Origin: Streptomyces cyaneochromogenes
Lineage (GTDB): Bacteria; Actinomycetota; Actinomycetes; Streptomycetales; Streptomycetaceae
Assembly: GCF_003963535.1 (NCBI RefSeq)
Contig: NZ_CP034539.1
Location: 5,642,001 to 5,706,000, forward strand
DNA length: 64,000 nt
Direction of reading: 5' to 3'
Shown: positions 58,876 to 64,000 of the stretch, piece after piece
Position numbering within the stretch: the stretch's first letter is position 1
How the letters are laid out: the number at the start of each line of letters is the position of its first letter
Notes under the pieces: model-generated
Seen by the model: the letters and a program-made list of their open reading frames with translations, nothing else
Databases searched by the model: none
What the model was told of the DNA's origin: nothing
Translations under genes and position numbers: made by a program

Positions 58876-59244
58876 AGGATTTCCCCCTTTGTTCGGGTAC
58901 AGCGAGTCGTCCCGTTCGGAGATCTGGTCAGGTATCTCCTGGGACGCGGTCGGTTGGAAGCTATGTCCGCGCTTGATCGGCACACAAGTACCTTGCAAAA
59001 CACATGAGTTGGGGCCGTGTCCGAAAGTGTGCGCGATTCCGGAAAGGGGAGGGATGTCCTCCGTTCGCGCTTGATGGTGTCCAGTCAGGGACGTTCGTGT
59101 CCCCGGACGCCTTCGTGGCCGGATTCCGATCGGATGGGCCTTCGCCATGTGGCGTGAATTGGGCGGGCGGCCTCCCTCGAATGTGACGAGGGTCACTTCG
59201 GGTCCGTGAACCGTCGGCGCGGGCCCTTACGACGAAGGGGTGTG
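58876..59244. other. Divergent intergenic region before the ECF sigma gene
   Basis: No gene is visible in these 369 bases. They hold the upstream region of the secreted-protein gene (including a CAAG-TAC-CTTG inverted repeat at about 58985-58995) and the control region of the sigma factor operon. Confidence 0.5.
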
Positions 59245-59877
59245 ATGGGAGAGCCGCGCGATGCGAATACCGAAGCGGACCTCGTGGCGGCCGTCGCCGA
59301 GGGAGACCGCGAGGCCTTCGAGCTGCTCTACCGTCACTACGCCCCTTGGCTGGTCGCCCGACTGCGCCACCGCTGCGCGGACGACTCGCTGCTCGACGAC
59401 ATCGTCCAGGAGACGTTTCTCAACCTGTGGCGCACCTGTGCGGCCGGTCGGCAGCGGCAAGTCGCCGACATGGGTGGGTGGTTGTGGCGCATCGCCTCCC
59501 GGCGGCTCGTGGACCAGGCCCGCGCGGGTGGCGCCCGCTCGCGGGTACAGCGGGCGCTGCAGCGGTTGCGTATCCGCGACGAACCGTCGGCCGAGGAGGA
59601 GGCGCTCGCCGGCGGCCGGCACGGCGACCTGGCCGATGCGCTGGCCCGGCTGCCCACGGAGCTCCGCCGCGTCATGCAGGCGACGGTGGTCGACGGCCTG
59701 ACCGTACGGCAGGCCGCGAACGTTCTCGGAGTGCCGCCCGGCACGGTGAAGACGCGCGCCATGCGGGCCCGCAAGTTACTGAAGCAGGAGCTCGATCGAG
59801 GGGCCGCGCCACGACAGCGGCCCGGCTGGAGAGGAGGCGAGGATGACGCAGCGGACATTGCCGCAGGAGAGTCCTGA
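59245..59877 (+). CDS. ECF-family RNA polymerase sigma factor
   Basis: The ~210-residue protein has region 2 (EAFELLYRHYAPWLVARL; SLLDDIVQETFLNLWRT) and region 4 (LARLPTELRRVMQATVVDGL; TVRQAANVLGVPPGTVKTRA). GAAGGGG lies close to the ATG at 59245; GTG 59206 is another start. Its 3' end overlaps the anti-sigma gene by 35 bp, as is usual for sigma/anti-sigma pairs. Confidence 0.9.
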   Translation: MGEPRDANTEADLVAAVAEGDREAFELLYRHYAPWLVARLRHRCADDSLLDDIVQETFLNLWRTCAAGRQRQVADMGGWLWRIASRRLVDQARAGGARSRVQRALQRLRIRDEPSAEEEALAGGRHGDLADALARLPTELRRVMQATVVDGLTVRQAANVLGVPPGTVKTRAMRARKLLKQELDRGAAPRQRPGWRGGEDDAADIAAGES

Positions 59878-60693
59878 CCCTCACACACCTGACGCGCTGC
59901 TGCGCGGCTATGCACGCGGAGAGACGCCGGCGCACGCCCTGCGGGCCGTCGAGTCGCACCTCGACCACTGTCCGCTCTGCCGCTCACGGCTGTCCGGCCA
60001 CACCGACCCGCGGATCCTGGACCACGGCTGGGAACGCCTCGACGTGGCGATCGACGCACCCGTACCCGGTACAGGAGAGCGGCTGCTGGTCCGCTTCGGG
60101 GTGCCGGACCATGTGGCGCGGCTGATCGCGGCGACTCCGGCGCTGCGTGCGTCCTGGGTGGGTGCCGCCGCCCTGACGTTGCTGCTCGCCGCGCTGATCG
60201 CGCGCCTGGCCGAGCCGGCCGGGACGCCGCTGCTCTTCCTCGGTCTCGCACCGCTGCTGCCCGTGGCCGGAGTGGCCGTCTCCTACGGCCGGCGCTGGGA
60301 CCCCGCGCACGAGATGGGCCTGGTGACACCCATGCGGGCCCTGCGGCTCGTGCTGCTGCGCACCGCCGTGGTCCTCGCCACCTGCATCGCCCTGACGGGC
60401 GCCGCCAGTCTGGCCGTGCCCGGTCTCGGCCTCGCCACCTTCGGGTGGCTGCTGCCCGGCTGTGCGCTCACCGCCGTGAGCCTCGCCCTGGCGGCACGGA
60501 TGGACTCCACGACGGCGGCCGGCGCGACCGCGGCCGGCTGGCTCGCCGTCCTGATCGCCACCCACGACTCGCACGCCGTCTTCAGCGCGACGGGACAGAC
60601 CGCCTCGGCCGCGGTGCTCGCCGTGGCCTCGGTGGCCGTGCTGCTGTCCCGTACCGCATTCGACCGACCCGCTTACCGACAGGGGACTGCCCG

Positions 60694-60697
<4 letters not shown>
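59843..60697 (+). CDS. Zinc-binding membrane anti-sigma factor (zf-HC2)
   Basis: The 284-residue protein has an N-terminal anti-sigma domain with the HxxxCxxC motif in SHLDHCPLCRSRL, then about six membrane segments (AALTLLLAALIARLAE; ASLAVPGLGLATFGWLLPG). GAGGAGGCGAGG precedes the ATG. Zinc anti-sigma proteins with this motif hold ECF factors inactive until a signal arrives; a six-segment membrane part is larger than usual. Confidence 0.85.
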
Positions 60698-61565
<868 letters not shown>

Positions 61566-61569
<4 letters not shown>

Positions 61570-63155
61570 GCGGCACGATGACCGAGGCCCCGGTGCGCGC
61601 CGAACGCCGCACCCCCCGCGCGGCGGGCGCCGCCACGCGCACGCTCGCCCGCGTCGAGGCCGTACGGCTGCTGCGGCACCCCGCCGTACTCGCCGCGTTC
61701 GGGCTGTATCTGGCGCAGTGGGCGTACAGCGGGTACTCCGGCGACGACCGCTATCCGGTGCTGCACGACGAGGACCGCTACACCCAGCTCTCGCTCCTGC
61801 TGATCGCGGCGGGAACCCTGCTCGCGGCCAACCTCGCCGCGCTCCGCTCGTACCGGCACGGCACCGACGCGATGTTCGACCTCCTGGTGCTTCCGCCCTG
61901 GCGGCGCACCTGGGCCCTGCTGCTCGCCCTGCTGCCGGTGACCGTGCTGTCGGCGGTCCTGGCCGGCGCCCGCATCGGATACACGGCCGCTCAGGACGCG
62001 GCGATCGGCAGCCCCTCCGTGGCGGAACTCGCCACCGGCCCGCTCGTGGTGCTCCTGGCCGGCGCGATCGGCGTCCTCGCGGCCCGCGTCGTGCGATCCA
62101 TGGTGGCCGCGCCGCTCACCCTGGCCGCGCTCGGGATCGTGACGGTGGTGGGCGCACTGCAGCCGAAGTCGGACGTGCGGTGGTGGGGTCTGGTCGGCAT
62201 CGAGGACGAGAACGTGCCACCGCTGCCCACCTCACTCACCTACCGTCCGGCGGGCTGGCATCTGCTCTATCTGGCCGCCCTGGTGACCTTGGTGGCCGCG
62301 GCGGCGGTGCTCCGCGCGGGCGGTCGCTCGACCGTGTTCAGGGCGACGGCCGGCGTCGCCCTGCTCGCGGTGATCGGCACGGGTCTGGCCCAGCAGCGCG
62401 GTCTGCCGGACGAGGTCCGCGAGGCCCGTACGACCGCCGAGAACGCCCCGTCGTCGCAGCAGGTGTGCGTCGAGCGCGACGGCGTCGACCACTGCGCCTT
62501 CCCCGAGTTCAAGGACCGGTACCGGCAGTGGGCGGAGGTGACCGGGGGAGTGCTGCGCTGGGTGCCGCGGACGGCGCGGGAGAAGCGGTATGTCGTACGC
62601 CAGCACGTCTTCCTGAGCACGGTCGGCACCGGTGTCGTGCCTCCGTTGCCGGTGGCGAAGTGGGCTGCCGACGACCGTGCGGCCGGGACGCCGGGCGCCG
62701 TGCCCGTCGGCACCGACTGGGGCACGCACAGCGACCTCGCGGGCGACCACATGCTCGGCTTCGCCGGGAGCTTCGCGTACCGCGCGGTGACCGGCGAGGC
62801 CCCCGCCGACGCCCGCAACCAGGCGGTCTGCCGCGCGCGCGGGGCGCTCACACTGTGGCTCGCCGTCCAGGCGACGGACGGAACCCGGGAGGCCTACGAC
62901 TCGCTGACCGGGCGATCCTTCGGCGGTCTCTCGCTCAACACCTTCAACGCCGCCACCGGCCTCGGTGTCAGCGCGCGTGAACAGGACCTCGTACGGACCC
63001 TGCTGACGCGGCGCGACGCCGAGGTCGGCGCCAAGGTGAAGCAGTCGTGGACGCGACTCACGGCGGCGGACACCACGACCGACGAGGCGGCCGCCCTCCT
63101 GGGCGTCCCGGCCCCGCCGGCCGCGCGCGACGGCGAGGAGGGCCGGTGCGCGTGA
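61566..63155 (+). CDS. Large membrane protein of the sigma-factor operon (ABC permease-like)
   Basis: The ~529-residue product has a membrane half (residues ~40-300, about six to seven segments) and a soluble C-terminal half with a Cys pair in CVERDGVDHCAFPEF. The N-terminal part resembles ABC-2-type permeases. The Cys-Pro-containing segment may form a disulphide-linked extracytoplasmic sensor; this is inference. ATGA overlaps both neighbours. Confidence 0.75.
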
Positions 63156-63802
63156 ACGCCTCCACGGGTGCGGTGCTGCGCACGCTGCTCAGGCCCGACC
63201 TGCGGGCGGCCCGCACCCTTCCGCTGCTCGGTGCGGGCGTGGTGGGGGTGGCCGCTACGGGCTGCCCCGCGCTGTTCTCCGCGCACGTCCAGCCGGACGC
63301 GGCCGCCGTGCTGTTGCGGATCGCGACCGTACTGACCGCCATCGGCCTCGCCTGCCTCCTGGACGACCCCGCGGCCCGGACCACCGTGGTGGTGCCCGTG
63401 TCGCGAGGGCTGCGCAGCGGGCTGAGGATGGCCGTGGGCCTGCTGGCCTTCGGGCTCTTCTGGGGTGCCTCGGCGAGCCTCGCCCGGCTGGGAGTGGCCG
63501 CCGAGGCACGGCAGTCGTTCCCGGTCGGCGGGCTCGCGGTGGAAGGCGTGACGCTCGCCGTCGGCACGCTCGCCCTGGCCCTCCTCGGTGTGCGGCGATC
63601 GGCGCTGGGGGCGGGCAGCTTGGTGGCCGCGCCTGCGCTGACGCTCCTTGTCGGGGCGGCACTGTTCCTTCCGGACAGCCTGGAGCTGTTTCCCGTACCG
63701 GGTGATCCGGGCTGGAGCGATGCCACCCTGCGGTGGACCGTGCTGCTGCTCTTCGCCTTGGCCGGCTGCGCGGCACAGCTGCGCGAGCGGCCTGTCCGCT
63801 GA
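63152..63802 (+). CDS. Membrane protein of the sigma-factor operon
   Basis: The ~216-residue protein has about six hydrophobic segments (for example LLGAGVVGVAATGCPALFSA; MAVGLLAFGLFWGASASLA). GTG 63152 overlaps the previous stop and has GGAGG nine bases upstream; GTG 63146 is an alternative start. No family is recognised; it is presumably a second transporter subunit. Confidence 0.72.
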   Translation: MNASTGAVLRTLLRPDLRAARTLPLLGAGVVGVAATGCPALFSAHVQPDAAAVLLRIATVLTAIGLACLLDDPAARTTVVVPVSRGLRSGLRMAVGLLAFGLFWGASASLARLGVAAEARQSFPVGGLAVEGVTLAVGTLALALLGVRRSALGAGSLVAAPALTLLVGAALFLPDSLELFPVPGDPGWSDATLRWTVLLLFALAGCAAQLRERPVR

Positions 63803-63835
63803 CGGCGTGGTGCGCGACTGAGGCCGGTGACCTGC

Positions 63836-63887
63836 TACTCGCGGTTCCCGCGTGCGCGGCGCGAGAGAATCGGACAAGTCGGATTCC
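63836..63887. repeat. 52-bp repeated upstream element, copy B
   Basis: This copy is 47/52 identical to 58312-58363. It ends about 20 bp before the start of the DUF3052-like gene, where a promoter would be. Confidence 0.8.
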
Positions 63888-63907
63888 TGTGCAGGGAAAT
63901 GGTGGTG

Positions 63908-64000
63908 ATGAGCGCGATGAGTCACTCCGCTACGCCGCTCGCCAAGAAGATCGGCATCAAGCCGGGCCACCGTCTCCGGCTCCGACACGCGCCCGCCCAC
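63908..64000 (+). CDS. DUF3052-like protein (partial, continues past the window)
   Basis: Thirty-one codons are visible: MSAMSHSATPLAKKIGIKPG leads into HRLRLRHAPAH. The TPLAKKxGIKPG stretch matches the N-terminus of the small DUF3052 family, whose function is unknown. ATG 63917 is an alternative start. The copy B element lies immediately upstream. Confidence 0.6.
   Translation, partial: MSAMSHSATPLAKKIGIKPGHRLRLRHAPAH

Noticed and set aside
58883..59196. Extended minus-strand frame upstream of the small secreted protein
   Set aside because: It lacks a start with a ribosome-binding site, and the signal peptide begins naturally at the TTG at 58875.

Overview
The window is high-GC actinobacterial DNA and almost certainly comes from a Streptomyces chromosome. 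The evidence is GC-rich third codon positions, frequent GTG and TTG starts, ATGA stop-start overlaps, several apparently leaderless genes, and a gene order that I recall from the S. coelicolor core. The run crp, nth, acsA, a Tad-like cluster, a DECH-box helicase, bldG, hppA, topA, a fused tmk and holB corresponds, from memory, to about SCO3578 down to SCO3540. I cannot name the species.

Layout: 1-8.4 kb carries an ArsA-like ATPase (cut by the window edge), a DUF4177 and RidA pair, a nucleotidyltransferase, a metallo-beta-lactamase-fold hydrolase, a NUDIX protein and the cAMP-receptor-like regulator Crp. Divergent from crp are endonuclease III, a second NUDIX protein and a CvpA/serine-protease fusion of the MarP type. 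From 8.1 to 17 kb, mostly on the minus strand, are an alpha/beta hydrolase, a holin-like membrane protein, NhaA, acetyl-CoA synthetase (with a DasR-type site upstream) and a SulP-STAS-carbonic anhydrase fusion. From 17 to 21.5 kb are a polysaccharide-deacetylase-like lipoprotein, a ParA-like ATPase, a Fic-like protein whose start codon lies in a 22-bp palindrome, a probable structured small RNA and a HAD hydrolase.

From 22 to 28 kb a compact Tad-type cluster (CpaE-, CpaF-, TadB-, TadC-, Flp-, TadE- and TadG-like) reads rightward. Its last gene overlaps the oppositely directed MrfA-like helicase by 155 bp. From 30.5 to 43 kb are bldG with an anti-sigma-like kinase, the proton-pumping pyrophosphatase, a lipoprotein, a methyltransferase, an ArsR-type regulator with an ABC-2 exporter, and a transmembrane Ser/Thr kinase. 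From 44 to 53.7 kb are topA, a membrane-transporter/thymidylate-kinase fusion, DNA polymerase III delta-prime and a secreted alpha/beta-hydrolase peptidase.

A tRNA-Thr(CGT) gene at 53.9 kb marks the change to a region that looks accessory. Just after it lies a tyrosine-recombinase-like remnant. Then come a Tat-exported glycoside-processing-like protein behind a LacI-type operator, a PAS/GAF/SpoIIE/HATPase phosphatase, a tendamistat-like small secreted protein, and a five-gene overlapping operon (ECF sigma factor, zinc anti-sigma factor, ABC ATPase, two membrane proteins). The window ends in a DUF3052-like gene. Its 52-bp upstream element is repeated 5.5 kb earlier.

The strongest leads are the small-RNA locus at 20.3-20.6 kb, the palindrome over the fic-like start, the Tad cluster with no prepilin peptidase beside it, the transporter-tmk fusion, the tendamistat-like protein, and the sigma/anti-sigma/ABC operon beyond the tRNA. 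All gene-family assignments come from reading motifs, with no database search.
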